From contig NZ_CP068771.1 of assembly GCF_018336935.1 (NCBI RefSeq), positions 3,224,001 to 3,288,000 on the forward strand: a DNA stretch of 64,000 nt. Reading direction: 5' to 3'. The notes beneath the pieces are model-generated. The model searched no databases. It was not told the DNA's origin and saw only the letters and a list, made by a program, of their open reading frames with translations. Shown here piece after piece: positions 9,086 to 27,327 of this stretch. The stretch's first letter is position 1. Every line of letters begins with the position of its first letter. The position numbers were made by a program, and so were the translations under genes. Source of the DNA: Serratia plymuthica. GTDB taxonomy: Bacteria; Pseudomonadota; Gammaproteobacteria; Enterobacterales; Enterobacteriaceae.

Positions 9086-9161
9086 GGGTACCCACAACCG
9101 CAGTAGGTACCCGTGTGACCTGAACAACCACCCTCAGGCTCCCTAAGGCCGGGAGCCTGAG
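9086..9161 (-). promoter_or_regulatory. Two hairpins in the rpoB-rpoC spacer
   Basis: The spacer can fold into two hairpins. One has an 11-bp perfect stem CTCAGGCTCCC (9133-9143) with GGGAGCCTGAG (9151-9161). The other pairs GGGTACC (9086-9092) with GGTACCC (9106-9112). Neither is followed by a T-tract, so processing or translational tuning of rpoC is more likely than termination. Confidence 0.45.
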
Positions 9162-9173
9162 CCGGAAAAACGA

Positions 9174-13202
<4,029 letters not shown>

Positions 13203-13531
13203 AGGGTTCCTCAGCTCGCTGATCAGTGACCCAATCTGTCCGTCCGGATAGAGGACGGTTCATGCAACACCATTTTGTGGATCGGAAAGCGGGAACACTT
13301 TCCGCAATACTCGTTTCTATCACGCTTAAATCATTTCATCGCGCTGTGCGGCAGATTCGGCTGCGGCAGGGAGGGCAATATATTAAGTCGTCGATAGAAA
13401 GAAATATTGGGGTTAGCCAGTAGCCAAACAGTGTGAAACTCTACTGACGCCCTACAGCGCAAAAAGGCTGGCGACCAAAAAGTCACCAGCCATCAGTCTG
13501 TTAAGTCAGACTGCACTCTGAGAAGTTAAAA
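13203..13531 (-). promoter_or_regulatory. rplL-rpoB intercistronic regulatory region
   Basis: This 329-base gap has no gene. In enterobacteria the same spacer holds the attenuator that lowers RNA polymerase gene expression relative to L7/L12, plus an RNase III processing site. Here the attenuator is visible at 13461-13491. A preceding hairpin CAGTCTG/CAGACTG (13494-13513) lies just after the rplL stop. The rest, up to the rpoB start, shows no strong motif. Confidence 0.6.
13461..13491 (-). terminator. Attenuator (partial terminator) between rplL and rpoB
   Basis: On minus, GGCTGGTGAC (13491-13482) pairs with GTCGCCAGCC (13475-13466), with one G-T wobble, around a 6-base loop. Five T follow (13465-13461). 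Position and shape match the known L7/L12-rpoB attenuator; partial read-through is expected because rpoB lies downstream without an obvious own promoter. Confidence 0.8.
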
Positions 13532-13897
13532 TTACTTAACTTCAACAGAAGCGCCAGCTTCTTCCAGAGCTTTTTTCAGTGCTTCAGCGTCGTCTTTGCT
13601 GATGCCTTCTTTCAGTACTGCTGGAGCAGATTCTACCAGGTCTTTGGCTTCTTTCAGGCCCAGACCGGTTGCGCCACGTACTGCTTTGATAACTGCAACC
13701 TTGTTGCCGCCGATAGCAGACAGAACAACGTCGAATTCAGTTTTTTCTTCAACAACTTCAGCAGCAGCAGCAGGACCTGCAGCTACAGCAGCAGCAGAAA
13801 CACCGAACTTCTCTTCCATAGCGGCGATCAGTTCAACGATTTCCATTACAGACAGAGCTGCAACGCCTTCGATAATTTGGTCTTTAGTGATAGACAT
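13532..13897 (-). CDS. rplL: Ribosomal protein bL12 (L7/L12)
   Basis: This 121-residue acidic stalk protein binds L10 as dimers and recruits translational GTPases to the 50S subunit. The N-terminal dimerisation domain ([23 protein letters not shown]), the alanine-rich hinge ([17 protein letters not shown]) and the C-terminal factor-binding domain ([21 protein letters not shown]) are all present. It follows rplJ by 62 bases in the L10 operon. AGGAAC lies eight bases before the ATG. Confidence 0.99.
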   Translation of the reverse strand: MSITKDQIIEGVAALSVMEIVELIAAMEEKFGVSAAAVAAGPAAAAEVVEEKTEFDVVLSAIGGNKVAVIKAVRGATGLGLKEAKDLVESAPAVLKEGISKDDAEALKKALEEAGASVEVK

Positions 13898-13959
13898 AAC
13901 AAAAGTTCCTAAAATTCAGAAATAGTTTAAATACGTAAGCAACGGATAAGAGAGAGGGC

Positions 13960-14457
13960 TTATGCCGCTTCTTTCTGATCGCGCAGTGCAGCCAGAGTGC
14001 GAACCAGTTTGCCGGCAGCGGCTTCTTTCATGGTTGCCATCAGGCGTGCGATTGCTTCATCGTAAGTAGGCAGAGTTGCCAAGCGGTCAATTTGTGCCGC
14101 AGGGATCATCTCACCTTCAAAGGCCGCAGCTTTAATCTCGAACTTTGCATTCGCTTTCGCGAAATCTTTGAACAGACGAGCAGCAGCGCCCGGGTGTTCA
14201 TGAGAAAATGCAATCAAGGTAGGACCGACAAACGTGTCTTTCAGGCATTCGAATGGAGTGCCTTCAACTACGCGACGCATCAGGGTGTTACGAACAACAC
14301 GCATGTAAACGCCAGCTTCACGACCTGCTTTACGCAGTTCAGTCATTTTATCAACGGTAACGCCACGGGAATCCGCAACAACCGCAGACAGCGCGCCTTT
14401 GGCTACTTCGTTGACTTCAGCAACAATCGCTTGTTTGTCTTGAAGATTTAATGCCAT
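13960..14457 (-). CDS. rplJ: Ribosomal protein uL10
   Basis: L10 is the 165-residue stalk base that anchors L7/L12 dimers to 23S rRNA. It starts [27 protein letters not shown], with AGGAGC before the ATG at 14457. The C-terminal helix that binds L12 ([25 protein letters not shown]) is intact. It is the first gene of the rplJL-rpoBC operon. The L10-(L12)4 complex represses its own translation by binding the leader at about 14590-14690, which is recognisable here. Confidence 0.99.
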   Translation of the reverse strand: MALNLQDKQAIVAEVNEVAKGALSAVVADSRGVTVDKMTELRKAGREAGVYMRVVRNTLMRRVVEGTPFECLKDTFVGPTLIAFSHEHPGAAARLFKDFAKANAKFEIKAAAFEGEMIPAAQIDRLATLPTYDEAIARLMATMKEAAAGKLVRTLAALRDQKEAA

Positions 14458-14589
14458 TAGCTTTTTGCTCCTGGATTTAGCCGGGGGAAATCCCCGGCAC
14501 TCACATCACTCAACACCTTGTGATAAATCACGCGGTGAGAGCGTTCAAACACGGTGAGCAGAATCCAGCAAAGACAATTTAAAATTTTC

Positions 14590-14690
14590 TTTAGGCTCTG
14601 TCACCGTCTACGCAGGAAGGATTAAGTACCTTTCGATACACCTGCGGTCTTGGACGGAGGCCTGGATAGGCCAGGCTCCAACCGAAAAAT
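14590..14690 (-). ncRNA. L10 leader, autogenous control element
   Basis: The rplJ mRNA leader keeps the features of the known L10 leader: the hairpin GGAGCCTGGC-CTAT-CCAGGCCTCC (14679-14656 on minus), a GACCGCAGG segment and the CCTGCGTAGACGGTGACAGA segment. These form the kink-turn and helices bound by L10-L12 in E. coli. The whole gap 14458-14786 has no gene; it contains this leader and the promoter. Confidence 0.75.
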
Positions 14691-14738
14691 CTTTGTTCCG
14701 CTGATGGCTATTACCATAGCGAAACCTTGGGGCATAAG

Positions 14739-14767
14739 ATTCTAGACAACTCTTGGCCCCAAGTCAA
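14739..14767 (-). promoter_or_regulatory. rplJ promoter
   Basis: On minus, -35 TTGACT (14767-14762) and -10 TAGAAT (14744-14739) are separated by exactly 17 bases, just after the rplA stop. This is the L10 operon promoter. Confidence 0.85.
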
Positions 14768-14786
14768 AGCGATAATCGCAGGGCGA

Positions 14787-15923
<1,137 letters not shown>

Positions 15924-16011
15924 TTACAATTCCTCGATTTGGGTAATAACGCCTCACAAGAGGCTCCCCGTGTTTCGCCTCGCTCAACGAGCAAGGCCTA
16001 TAAAAACAAAA

Positions 16012-16040
16012 GGCGCGAAATTATAGTTCAATTTCGCGCC
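16012..16040 (-). terminator. Terminator of the secE-nusG operon
   Basis: On minus, GGCGCGAAATT (16040-16030) pairs perfectly with AATTTCGCGCC (16022-16012) around a 7-base loop. TTTTGTTTTTA follows. The hairpin lies about 40 bases after the nusG stop and overlaps the rplK promoter. Confidence 0.8.
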
Positions 16041-16048
16041 TCTGACAA
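16020..16048 (-). promoter_or_regulatory. rplK promoter embedded in the nusG terminator
   Basis: On minus, -35 TTGTCA (16048-16043) and a consensus -10 TATAAT (16025-16020) are 17 bases apart. The -10 overlaps the loop and 3' arm of the nusG terminator hairpin. Confidence 0.85.
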
Positions 16049-16080
16049 GCGACAAAAGCCACTTATCGCTGATTAATTGA

Positions 16081-16626
16081 TCAGCCTTTTTCAACCTGAG
16101 CAAAGTCCAGTTCCACCGGCGTTGCACGCCCAAAGATGGAGACAGAAACTTTCAGGCGACTCTTCTCGTAATCCACTTCTTCAACAACACCGTTGAAGTC
16201 AGCGAATGGACCATCGTTAACGCGGACCAGTTCACCCGGTTCGAACAGCGTTTTAGGACGCGGCTTATCACCAACCTGCTGCAGGCGGTTCATGATCGCA
16301 TCAACTTCTTTATCGCTGATCGGTGCCGGACGGTCAGAAGTACCGCCGATGAAACCCATTACGCGTGGAACGCTGCGCACCAAGTGCCAGCTGGCATCGT
16401 TCATCACCATCTGAACCAACACATAACCCGGGAAGAATTTGCGCTCGCTTTTACGGCGTTGGCCGCCACGGATTTCAACAACTTCTTCCGTAGGAACCAT
16501 GACTTCGCCGAACAGTTCTTCCATATCGTGCAGTTTGATATGCTCACGCAGCGATTGCGCTACGCGACCTTCAAAACCGGAAAACGCCTGAACGACGTAC
16601 CAACGTTTTTTTGGGGCTTCAGACAT
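16081..16626 (-). CDS. nusG: Transcription termination/antitermination factor NusG
   Basis: NusG (181 residues) couples RNA polymerase to Rho or to ribosomal protein S10. The NGN domain begins [19 protein letters not shown], and the C-terminal KOW domain contains [24 protein letters not shown]. It starts one base after the secE stop, so the two genes are translationally coupled. The paralogue rfaH is at 40968. Confidence 0.99.
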   Translation of the reverse strand: MSEAPKKRWYVVQAFSGFEGRVAQSLREHIKLHDMEELFGEVMVPTEEVVEIRGGQRRKSERKFFPGYVLVQMVMNDASWHLVRSVPRVMGFIGGTSDRPAPISDKEVDAIMNRLQQVGDKPRPKTLFEPGELVRVNDGPFADFNGVVEEVDYEKSRLKVSVSIFGRATPVELDFAQVEKG

Positions 16627-16627
16627 T

Positions 16628-17011
16628 TTAGAACCTCAGGCCAGTAATAAACGATACCAGACGGACCAGAATACCATCCAGCCCCCACAGAATCAGTGAC
16701 ATCACGGCAGTTACCGCAGCAACGATCAACGTGGTATGTAGCGTTTCCTGACGAGTTGGCCAAATCACTTTGCGCACTTCAGTACGCGCTTCGCGCGCAA
16801 ACGCAACGGTAGCTTTGCCTTTGGTGGTCATCAGCGCCACTGCACCTGCAATGGCAATAACCACTACGACGGCCAGCGCACGTAATGGCAGGCTGAAATC
16901 ACGGTAGTAATAGTTACCGACAATAGCCACAACCAACAGAATGGCAACGGTCACCCACTTTGCCGCTTCCAGGCCGCGCCCGCTCCCTTGAGCCTCGGTA
17001 TTCGCACTCAT
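16628..17011 (-). CDS. secE: Sec translocon subunit SecE
   Basis: SecE (127 residues) is the essential clamp of the SecYEG channel. It has three membrane helices: about 18-36, 43-61 and 90-112. The amphipathic cytoplasmic segment [21 protein letters not shown] before the last helix is the family signature. The start at 17011 ([16 protein letters not shown]) gives the E. coli length; the frame continues upstream but without homology. It heads the secE-nusG operon. Confidence 0.98.
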   Translation of the reverse strand: MSANTEAQGSGRGLEAAKWVTVAILLVVAIVGNYYYRDFSLPLRALAVVVVIAIAGAVALMTTKGKATVAFAREARTEVRKVIWPTRQETLHTTLIVAAVTAVMSLILWGLDGILVRLVSFITGLRF

Positions 17012-17047
17012 AAACCAACCTGTCACAATGAATTCAGAACAGACAAC

Positions 17048-17070
17048 TTTGCCTCGCACCGCGAGGCAAA
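17048..17070 (-). promoter_or_regulatory. Hairpin in the secE leader
   Basis: A perfect 10-bp stem, TTTGCCTCGC (17048-17057) with GCGAGGCAAA (17061-17070), closes a 3-base loop between the secE promoter and start codon. No T-tract follows on minus, so it is more likely an mRNA-stabilising or regulatory structure than a terminator. Confidence 0.45.
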
Positions 17071-17102
17071 CCAAACCGATACTGTTTCGACAGCATCTCG
17101 GT

Positions 17103-17130
17103 GTTTTACGCTATGACGTATCTCAGTCAA
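17103..17130 (-). promoter_or_regulatory. secE-nusG promoter
   Basis: On minus, -35 TTGACT (17130-17125) and -10 TAAAAC (17108-17103) are 16 bases apart. The promoter sits between the tufB terminator and secE. Confidence 0.6.
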
Positions 17131-17204
17131 TACGGTTTTAAGAGCCCATCTCACCAATGATTATGACTGCAAAATCGCTGATGAGATAGGTTCTAGTTCA
17201 CAGC

Positions 17205-17235
17205 GTAGAAAAAGGGCATCAAATGATGCCCTTTT
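17205..17235 (-). terminator. tufB terminator
   Basis: On minus, AAAAGGGCATC pairs with GATGCCCTTTT around a short AT loop, and T residues follow. The hairpin lies about 30 bases after the tufB stop. Confidence 0.85.
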
Positions 17236-17265
17236 ACCGCGTGTCGCGTCAAATATTATCAGCGA

Positions 17266-18486
<1,221 letters not shown>

Positions 18487-18559
18487 TCACCACATCAACC
18501 AAGCATTTGCCTGTTGAATCCAGAACAGAAAGAAAATCAGGGGGCGAGATAATAAGAAG

Positions 18560-18635
18560 TGGTGCTGATAGGCAGATTCGAACTGCCGACCTCACCCTTA
18601 CCAAGGGTGCGCTCTACCAACTGAGCTATATCAGC
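18560..18635 (-). tRNA. thrT: tRNA-Thr (anticodon GGT)
   Basis: The 76-base cloverleaf on minus begins GCTGATATAGCTCAGTTGG and ends with encoded CCA. The anticodon arm CACCC-TTGGTAA-GGGTG gives anticodon GGT. It is the last tRNA before tufB. Confidence 0.97.
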
Positions 18636-18641
18636 ACATCT

Positions 18642-18716
<75 letters not shown>

Positions 18717-18756
18717 ATCCTGGAACTCGGCTACCTGACTTTTCTGTAGAATTTTT

Positions 18757-18772
18757 AGGTGGGAGAAGGATT
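18757..18772 (-). repeat. Partial copy of the tRNA-Tyr 3' end in the tyrU-glyT spacer
   Basis: Fifteen bases at 18758-18772 match the tRNA-Tyr 3' region at 18920-18934 with one mismatch (GGTGGGAGAAGGATT versus GGTGGGGGAAGGATT). It lies about 145 bases downstream of tyrU in the unusually long 199-base spacer 18717-18915, which also holds a GAAGGC-TTTC-GCCTTC hairpin. Repeated tRNA-Tyr tails are known after E. coli tyrT. Confidence 0.5.
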
Positions 18773-18915
18773 GTTCGTCGCTTAACTCTCACCCTTCGGG
18801 CCTGCTGCGCTTTGCGCTGCACGACTCGAACCTTGCTGAAGGCTTTCGCCTTCTCCTTCCGCAAATTAACCGCTGCGAGTTATTCGCTGGTCAGTCAACT
18901 GCCGAAGGCAAGATT

Positions 18916-19000
<85 letters not shown>

Positions 19001-19024
19001 AAATTTTTACTACTGCGACTTGAT

Positions 19025-19100
<76 letters not shown>

Positions 19101-19114
19101 ATCAAGTGCAGCGC

Positions 19115-19143
19115 ATTCTAGGTAGACCGAGCGACCTATGCAA
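19115..19143 (-). promoter_or_regulatory. Promoter of the thrU-tufB operon
   Basis: On minus, -35 TTGCAT (19143-19138) and -10 TAGAAT (19120-19115) have a 17-base spacer. A GCGC discriminator, typical of stringently controlled stable-RNA promoters, follows, and an A/T tract lies just upstream like an UP element. Confidence 0.85.
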
Positions 19144-19498
19144 CAAAAAAATTGCGTTTCGCGCACTTTCGCTCATAAATCACCCAATCCTGCACGGTGT
19201 CTGGCAATTCACAGCGCGCAGCGGGCAAAGATTCATCAATTGCAGGAATCATTCTCTACGATTTAATCCACTTTTTGCAAAGATTGCCCCTGACTTTCCC
19301 CGTGCCCGTTATCTCAAATCCATAAACCCGAATCAGGAAACTGTGAGCGGGATCGATGCACCAGAAAAGGGAAGAGTGCCCCACGTAACGGCATCAACTA
19401 CAGTTATTCCTCACCTCTTTCGCCGCCGGAACGCCCTCCGCCGTCCTGGCGCAATTATTGCTTATCTTCATTACCCCCTCACCCAGGAGGAATGACCG
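19144..19498. other. Gap between the thrU promoter and the GNAT gene
   Basis: The A/T tract next to the tRNA promoter may be an UP element or Fis site. The remainder up to the GNAT gene shows no gene-like frame with a start and ribosome site, no clear promoter hexamers and no repeat that I can support. Confidence 0.4.
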
Positions 19499-20047
19499 AT
19501 GAAAATTGTCCTGATTAATGCCGCTACACTCCCCATTTACCGTGATGAACTGGCTCGTCTGTTGACCGATGCAGTGACGCATGGGGCCTCTGTGGGCTAC
19601 GACACGCTGATCCCGCATGAAGACGCAGAGAGCTACTTTCACAGCCTGAGGCCTGCCTTGGCCAAAGGAGAGCTGTTGCTGTGGATCGCCCGAGACGAGC
19701 GCGGTGTCATTGGCACGGTTCAGCTCGAGCTGTGTCAAAAACCGAATGGCCGTAACCGTGCTGAAGTGCAAAAATTGTTGGTCCACAGCCGCGCACGCCG
19801 CAATGGTGTCGGACAGGCTCTGATGAAGGCATTGGAACGGTCGGCGCTGCAGCAACAGCGTGGCCTGCTGTATCTCGACACACAGGCGGCTTCCGCCGCA
19901 GAAGCGCTGTATCGCTCACTGGGCTATCGCTGTCTGGGAGAATTGCCCGACTATGCCGCCGCACCCGATGGTTACTATCACCCGACGGTCATTTATTACA
20001 AACGCCTGTTCACGGTTAACCAAACCTGCCCCGCCATCGCCAGCTAG
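19499..20047 (+). CDS. GNAT family N-acetyltransferase
   Basis: This 182-residue protein has the acetyl-CoA-binding motif A as VQKLLVHSRARRNGVGQALMKALE (about 83-106, with R-x-x-G-x-G/A chemistry), followed by LLYLDTQAASAAEALYRSLGYR, the usual motif B. A strong AGGAGGA stands before ATG 19499. It sits alone between the tRNA operon and coaA. The substrate is unknown; the N-terminal half (DTLIPHEDAESYFHSL) does not reveal it. Confidence 0.8.
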   Translation: MKIVLINAATLPIYRDELARLLTDAVTHGASVGYDTLIPHEDAESYFHSLRPALAKGELLLWIARDERGVIGTVQLELCQKPNGRNRAEVQKLLVHSRARRNGVGQALMKALERSALQQQRGLLYLDTQAASAAEALYRSLGYRCLGELPDYAAAPDGYYHPTVIYYKRLFTVNQTCPAIAS

Positions 20048-20122
20048 CATGAAAGCGGTATCATTCCCCAGAGATACCGCTTTGCAACGCCTCTGCAATC
20101 AACTGCGCGCAGCTTCTCACAA

Positions 20123-20193
20123 TTGACATAAACTGCCGCCAATCGATAACTTTTGCGAAAAAAGTCTACGCCAAAAACCAAGCTGTCTATAAT
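20123..20193 (+). promoter_or_regulatory. coaA promoter region
   Basis: There is a perfect -35 TTGACA at 20123-20128 with TAACTT 18 bases on, and further down a perfect -10 TATAAT at 20188-20193 with a poor -35. Either could drive coaA, whose ATG is at 20268. Confidence 0.5.
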
Positions 20194-20267
20194 ATGCAGC
20201 TTGTTTATTATCTGGAGTTGGCGTCCGGCGCCTTTCCCAACCTGCGTTAACAGGCAGAATTTGGCTT

Positions 20268-21218
20268 ATGATAAAAAGAGATCAATCTTTAACGACGCCT
20301 TACCTTCAGTTCGATCGTACCCAGTGGGCTGCGTTGCGAGATTCGGTGCCACTGACGCTGTCAGAAGAAGAGATCGTTAAACTAAAAGGGATTAACGAAG
20401 ATCTCTCTTTGGAAGAGGTGGCACAGATTTATCTGCCGCTATCGCGTCTGCTGAACTTCTATATCAGTTCCAACCTTCGTCGTCAGGCCGTACTTGAACA
20501 ATTCCTCGGCACCGATGGCCAGAAAATTCCTTATGTCATCGGTATTGCAGGCAGCGTTGCCGTAGGTAAAAGCACCACCGCACGTTTGCTGCAGGCATTA
20601 CTTAGCAATTGGCCGGAGCATCGCAGCGTTGAACTGATCACCACCGACGGTTTCCTGCACCCTAATAAGGTGCTGAACGAACGTGGGCTGATGAAGAAAA
20701 AAGGATTCCCTCAGTCTTACGATATGCACAGTCTGGTGAAATTCGTTTCTGAGGTGAAGTCCGGCGCCAAACGCGTGACCGCCCCCGTGTATTCACATCT
20801 GATCTATGATGTTGTTCCGGATGGTAATAAGGTTATTGAGCAACCGGACATTCTAATTCTTGAAGGGTTAAACGTATTACAAAGCGGAATGGATTATCCT
20901 CACGATCCCCATCACGTATTTGTTTCCGACTTTGTTGATTTCTCAATATATGTCGACGCACCTGAACAGTTATTGCAAACCTGGTACATCAATAGGTTCC
21001 TGAAATTCCGTCAGGGTGCGTTTTCTAATCCTGATTCTTATTTCCACAACTACGCAAAGCTGCCAGAAACGGAGGCCATCAGCATTGCCACTCAGCTATG
21101 GAATGAGATTAATGGATTGAATTTACAGCAAAATATTCTTCCAACCCGTGAGCGAGCCAGTCTGATAATGACGAAAAGCGCTAATCATGCCGTCGAACAC
21201 GTCCGTTTGAGAAAATAA
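20268..21218 (+). CDS. coaA: Pantothenate kinase (type I)
   Basis: CoaA phosphorylates pantothenate, the committed step of coenzyme A synthesis, and is feedback-inhibited by CoA. The 316-residue length equals E. coli. The Walker A motif GSVAVGKST lies near 95-103, followed by TTDGFLHPN and the conserved [29 protein letters not shown] block. The ribosome site before ATG 20268 is weak, consistent with low expression. It converges on birA. Confidence 0.98.
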   Translation: MIKRDQSLTTPYLQFDRTQWAALRDSVPLTLSEEEIVKLKGINEDLSLEEVAQIYLPLSRLLNFYISSNLRRQAVLEQFLGTDGQKIPYVIGIAGSVAVGKSTTARLLQALLSNWPEHRSVELITTDGFLHPNKVLNERGLMKKKGFPQSYDMHSLVKFVSEVKSGAKRVTAPVYSHLIYDVVPDGNKVIEQPDILILEGLNVLQSGMDYPHDPHHVFVSDFVDFSIYVDAPEQLLQTWYINRFLKFRQGAFSNPDSYFHNYAKLPETEAISIATQLWNEINGLNLQQNILPTRERASLIMTKSANHAVEHVRLRK

Positions 21219-21224
21219 TGCTAT

Positions 21225-21250
21225 AAAAAATGGGGGCAACGTTGGCCCCC
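21225..21250 (-). terminator. Terminator of murB-birA
   Basis: GGGGGC (21232-21237) pairs with GCCCCC (21245-21250). Read on minus, the hairpin is followed by ATTTTTTATAG. On plus only a weak T content follows, so it mainly serves birA. Confidence 0.75.
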
Positions 21251-21262
21251 TATCAATAATCG

Positions 21263-22225
21263 TTATTCAGCGCTACGTAGCGATATTTCCCCACCGATAA
21301 ATGGCTTAACCACACCATTCTGCTCGAGCAATAATGCCCCTTGCTGATCAATACCACGCGCAATACCAAAAATTTGTTGTTCACCTATTAGCAGTTTAAC
21401 AGGCCTATCAATAAAATTATCCAAAGTACGCCAACGCGAAATAAAGGGTGCCAACCCATCAATTTCAAACTGCCGCAAAGATTGGCGTAACTCATTCAGC
21501 AAGGTCGCTGCCAGCTCATTACGATCTATGCTAATCCCCGCTTCCTGCAGATTTACCCACCCTTGGTTGATAGCATTCGCATTGCTTTCACGCATCGCCA
21601 AATTGATACCGGCGCCAATCACCAACTGCGCGGCATCACCAGTCTTTCCTGTCAATTCAACCAAAATGCCCGCTAGCTTACGATCGTTAAGATATAAATC
21701 ATTCGGCCATTTAACCCTGACATCCGCAGCACCCAAGCGTTGTAACACCTCGGCCATCACTATGCCAATCACCAGGCTCAGGCCAATTGCGGCTGCAGGT
21801 CCCTGGTCCAAACGCCAAAACATCGAAAGATACAGATTGGCGCCAAACGGCGATATCCATTGCCGCCCGCGTCGGCCACGGCCGGCTTGCTGATACTCGG
21901 CGATACAAGCATCACCCGATTGTAATTCAGTGATGCGCTCCAGCAAATATTGGTTGGTGGAGTCTACGACCGGTAACACGGTTACGCGCTTATCTTCCAG
22001 TTGCCCAAGAATACTGTCAGCATCTAATAGCTGGATGGGGCCAGGCAGACTGTACCCTTTTCCCGGTACGGTAAATACATCCAACCCCCACTCACGAATT
22101 GTCTGGATATGTTTATTAATCGCTGCGCGACTCATCCCCAAATACTCGCCAAGATGCTCGCCGGAATGAAAGCTGCCGTCAGCCAATAGCGCAATTATCT
22201 TTAATGGTACTTTGGAGTCTTTCAT
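21263..22225 (-). CDS. birA: Biotin-protein ligase and biotin operon repressor
   Basis: BirA biotinylates the acetyl-CoA carboxylase carrier protein and, as the biotinyl-AMP-bound dimer, represses the bio operon. At 320 residues it matches E. coli. The N-terminal winged helix ([31 protein letters not shown]) precedes the ligase domain with the biotinyl-AMP loop GRGRRGR, here [12 protein letters not shown] (about 114-125), and the WPNDLY motif. Its start overlaps the murB stop by four bases (ATGA). It belongs to the same biotin theme as yigM at 58100. Confidence 0.98.
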   Translation of the reverse strand: MKDSKVPLKIIALLADGSFHSGEHLGEYLGMSRAAINKHIQTIREWGLDVFTVPGKGYSLPGPIQLLDADSILGQLEDKRVTVLPVVDSTNQYLLERITELQSGDACIAEYQQAGRGRRGRQWISPFGANLYLSMFWRLDQGPAAAIGLSLVIGIVMAEVLQRLGAADVRVKWPNDLYLNDRKLAGILVELTGKTGDAAQLVIGAGINLAMRESNANAINQGWVNLQEAGISIDRNELAATLLNELRQSLRQFEIDGLAPFISRWRTLDNFIDRPVKLLIGEQQIFGIARGIDQQGALLLEQNGVVKPFIGGEISLRSAE

Positions 22226-23259
22226 GCGAGAACTTCCAGGGCGTTTCGTTCGCCCGTCGCGCCGATAAAACGGACTTCAGGTTCCAACCATACATCAAAC
22301 TTCTTCGCTACCGTATTGCGCACATGGCGAGCCAATGCAACTACGTCCTGACTGCTGGCATCATTCAGGTTAACCAGAACGAGCGCCTGTTGGCGATGTA
22401 CCGCGGCACCGCCAATTTGATAACCCTTCAACTCACATTGGTCGATCAACCAGCCGGCGGCCAACTTCACCTGGCCATCCCGTTGCGGATAATGTGGCAT
22501 ATCGGGGTATAGGGCAACCAGCTCGGCGCCCTTCTCCTCGCTGACAAGCGGGTTCTTGAAGAAGCTACCTGCATTACCGGTCACAGCGGGATCAGGCAAT
22601 TTGCTGCGGCGCATAGCGCATACCGAATCAAATATCTGACGTGGCGTCACCGTTTCCGGATCCATTTTCGTCAGATCGCCATAATTCAGCATCGGGCTCC
22701 ACTGTTTGCTCAGTCGCAAGCCTACGCCGACAATGATGTGGCCGATCTGAAAATGATGCTTGAAAATACTTTCACGATAACCGAACCCGCACTCCGATGT
22801 CGGAATGCGATCGATGGCGCCTGTATTAAAGTCCAGTAAATCAACGTAGTTACATACGCTTTTGAGTTCGATGCCGTAGGCACCGATATTTTGAATAGGT
22901 GCAGAACCGACCAGCCCCGGGATTAGAGCCAGATTTTCCAGCCCGGGAATACCCTTGTCCAGCGTACTGCAGACCAAACCATGCCAGTTTTCGCCGGCAC
23001 CGACATGAAGGTACCAGGCATCCTTATCTTCTCTGATATCGATGCCTTTGAATTGATTGATCATAACCGTACCGGCAAAGTCCTCAAGAAACAGGACATT
23101 ACTTCCTTCACCGAGCACCAACAATGGCTCTTGACGCTTTTGCGTTTTCTGCCAAACCTTGATCATTAACTCGATTGTATCTGCAATGACCAGATGCGCT
23201 GTGTTGACCGGGAGCGCAAAGGTATTGTGTGTTTTTAAAGACGCACGTTCAGTAGACAT
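22222..23259 (-). CDS. murB: UDP-N-acetylenolpyruvoylglucosamine reductase
   Basis: MurB is the FAD enzyme that reduces enolpyruvyl-UDP-GlcNAc to UDP-MurNAc in peptidoglycan synthesis. The 345-residue protein starts [18 protein letters not shown] and shows the FAD segment [35 protein letters not shown] and the catalytic Ser in [10 protein letters not shown]. It is co-transcribed with birA. Upstream lies an AT-rich 630-base gap leading to the 5S gene. Confidence 0.98.
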   Translation of the reverse strand: MSTERASLKTHNTFALPVNTAHLVIADTIELMIKVWQKTQKRQEPLLVLGEGSNVLFLEDFAGTVMINQFKGIDIREDKDAWYLHVGAGENWHGLVCSTLDKGIPGLENLALIPGLVGSAPIQNIGAYGIELKSVCNYVDLLDFNTGAIDRIPTSECGFGYRESIFKHHFQIGHIIVGVGLRLSKQWSPMLNYGDLTKMDPETVTPRQIFDSVCAMRRSKLPDPAVTGNAGSFFKNPLVSEEKGAELVALYPDMPHYPQRDGQVKLAAGWLIDQCELKGYQIGGAAVHRQQALVLVNLNDASSQDVVALARHVRNTVAKKFDVWLEPEVRFIGATGERNALEVLA

Positions 23260-23664
23260 AATGTTAAATACCTATACGGAAATAAACTTCCGTCTAGTCT
23301 ACTCGATTCGGCGCTCCAGGCTAATATTTGTTTTTATTGATTTTAATTTAGCCTGGTTATCATCCACGCGAAAAATATTTCTAATTGTTTTATAAGGAAA
23401 TATTTATACAAATAGATGGGCAATGCGATGGAGATAATTGGCGACATGATTAATACAGGTATTATTTTAGGTAGAGACTTATAGTCACATAGCACTACCC
23501 TGCTATATTAGCGCTATTTATATATATCTAATATTACTCATCGATTTTATACATTGAGTATACTTATGCTTATAAATATAACCTCAATAGCTTTTTATTC
23601 ATTCAGAAATGTAGCCGTTGGGGCACCAACCGTATGCCTGCATCCGTTGTTGCCTGACCGCAAA
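23260..23664. other. AT-rich gap upstream of murB
   Basis: The stretch is clearly more AT-rich than its surroundings, with several TATA-like runs that could hold the murB promoter on minus. A 22-codon frame begins at 23415 but lacks a ribosome site and any family likeness. Nothing else is supported. Confidence 0.4.
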
Positions 23665-23691
23665 ACTTTATTTGATGCCTGGCAGTGTCCT
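23665..23691 (-). repeat. Duplicate of the 5S rRNA 3' end plus flank
   Basis: Twenty-six of 27 bases match 23879-23905, which covers the last 17 bases of 5S rRNA and ten bases beyond. It lies about 190 bases downstream of the true 5S end, after the operon terminator. It looks like the remnant of a second 5S copy or of recombination at the operon end. Confidence 0.7.
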
Positions 23692-23842
23692 GCAATACTC
23701 GTCTCATCCCGGGACTCACGCCTTCGGGGCCGCTGCGAGTGGTGTGAAAGTTCATTACCAACGGGCGGCTTTTCGCATGCCGATGAGAACGCAATGTAGC
23801 CACTGAGGCGCAGCATAGCTGCGCCCGTATTCCCGGACTCAA

Positions 23843-23876
23843 AAGCAAAAAGCCCCATGCTTTCGCATGAGGCTTT
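23843..23876 (-). terminator. rRNA operon terminator
   Basis: On minus, AAAGCC-T-CATGC pairs with GCATG-G-GGCTTT around a GAAA tetraloop. A T-rich tract (GGCTTTTTGC) follows. The hairpin starts about 13 bases after the 5S 3' end. Confidence 0.85.
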
Positions 23877-23888
23877 CGACTTTGTTTG

Positions 23889-24008
23889 ATGCCTGGCAGT
23901 GTCCTACTCTCGCATGGGGAGACCCCACACTACCATCGGCGCTACGGCGTTTCACTTCTGAGTTCGGCATGGGGTCAGGTGGGACCACCGCGCTATTGCC
24001 GCCAGGCA
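23889..24008 (-). rRNA. rrf: 5S ribosomal RNA
   Basis: This 120-base gene on minus begins TGCCTGGCGGCAATAGCGCG and ends CTGCCAGGCAT, so the terminal helix is complete. The internal CCACCTGACCCCATGCCGAA and CGATGGTAGTGTGGGG segments match enterobacterial 5S rRNA. Confidence 0.97.
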
Positions 24009-24108
24009 AATTCTGTTTCATTCCAACCGCTTCACTCTCGTGTCGCCATCGAAACCAATCTCGGAACTTCGCTGAAAATCTCTCAAATCAAAACACCTTC
24101 GGTGTTGT

Positions 24109-27016
<2,908 letters not shown>

Positions 27017-27151
27017 TCACAACCCGAAGATGTTTCCATCGTTCGCATTGCTACATTTGAGAGACTCTATGACAGGTTAATCCTTATCCCAATACATCTA
27101 CGGAGGGATAAGTTTCAGCTGTCATGTTTCAATTTTCAGCTTGTTCCAGAT

Positions 27152-27163
27152 TGTTAAAGAGCA
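27152..27163 (-). promoter_or_regulatory. boxA antitermination element in the 23S leader
   Basis: On minus the sequence TGCTCTTTAACA is the boxA consensus. It lies in the spacer between tRNA-Glu and 23S, where NusB/S10 load for antitermination. Confidence 0.85.
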
Positions 27164-27251
27164 ATATCTTAAACACGACTCGCAAGAGTCATCTTTAAGA
27201 TGTTTTCGGTGATGACTCACCGGTGATAATGTCTTTCACTCATTATCGGAT

Positions 27252-27327
27252 TGGCGTCCCCAAGGGGATTCGAACCCCTGTTACAGCCGTGAAAGGGCAG
27301 TGTCCTAGGCCTCTAGACGATGGGGAC
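27252..27327 (-). tRNA. gltT: tRNA-Glu (anticodon TTC)
   Basis: The 76-base spacer tRNA on minus begins GTCCCCATCGTCTAGAGG and ends with encoded CCA. The anticodon loop CTTTCAC gives anticodon TTC. It lies between 16S and 23S, as in the rrnB-type operons of E. coli. Confidence 0.97.

Noticed and set aside
23415..23483. 22-codon frame in the AT-rich gap before murB
   Set aside because: No ribosome site and no recognisable family; likely chance in AT-rich DNA.
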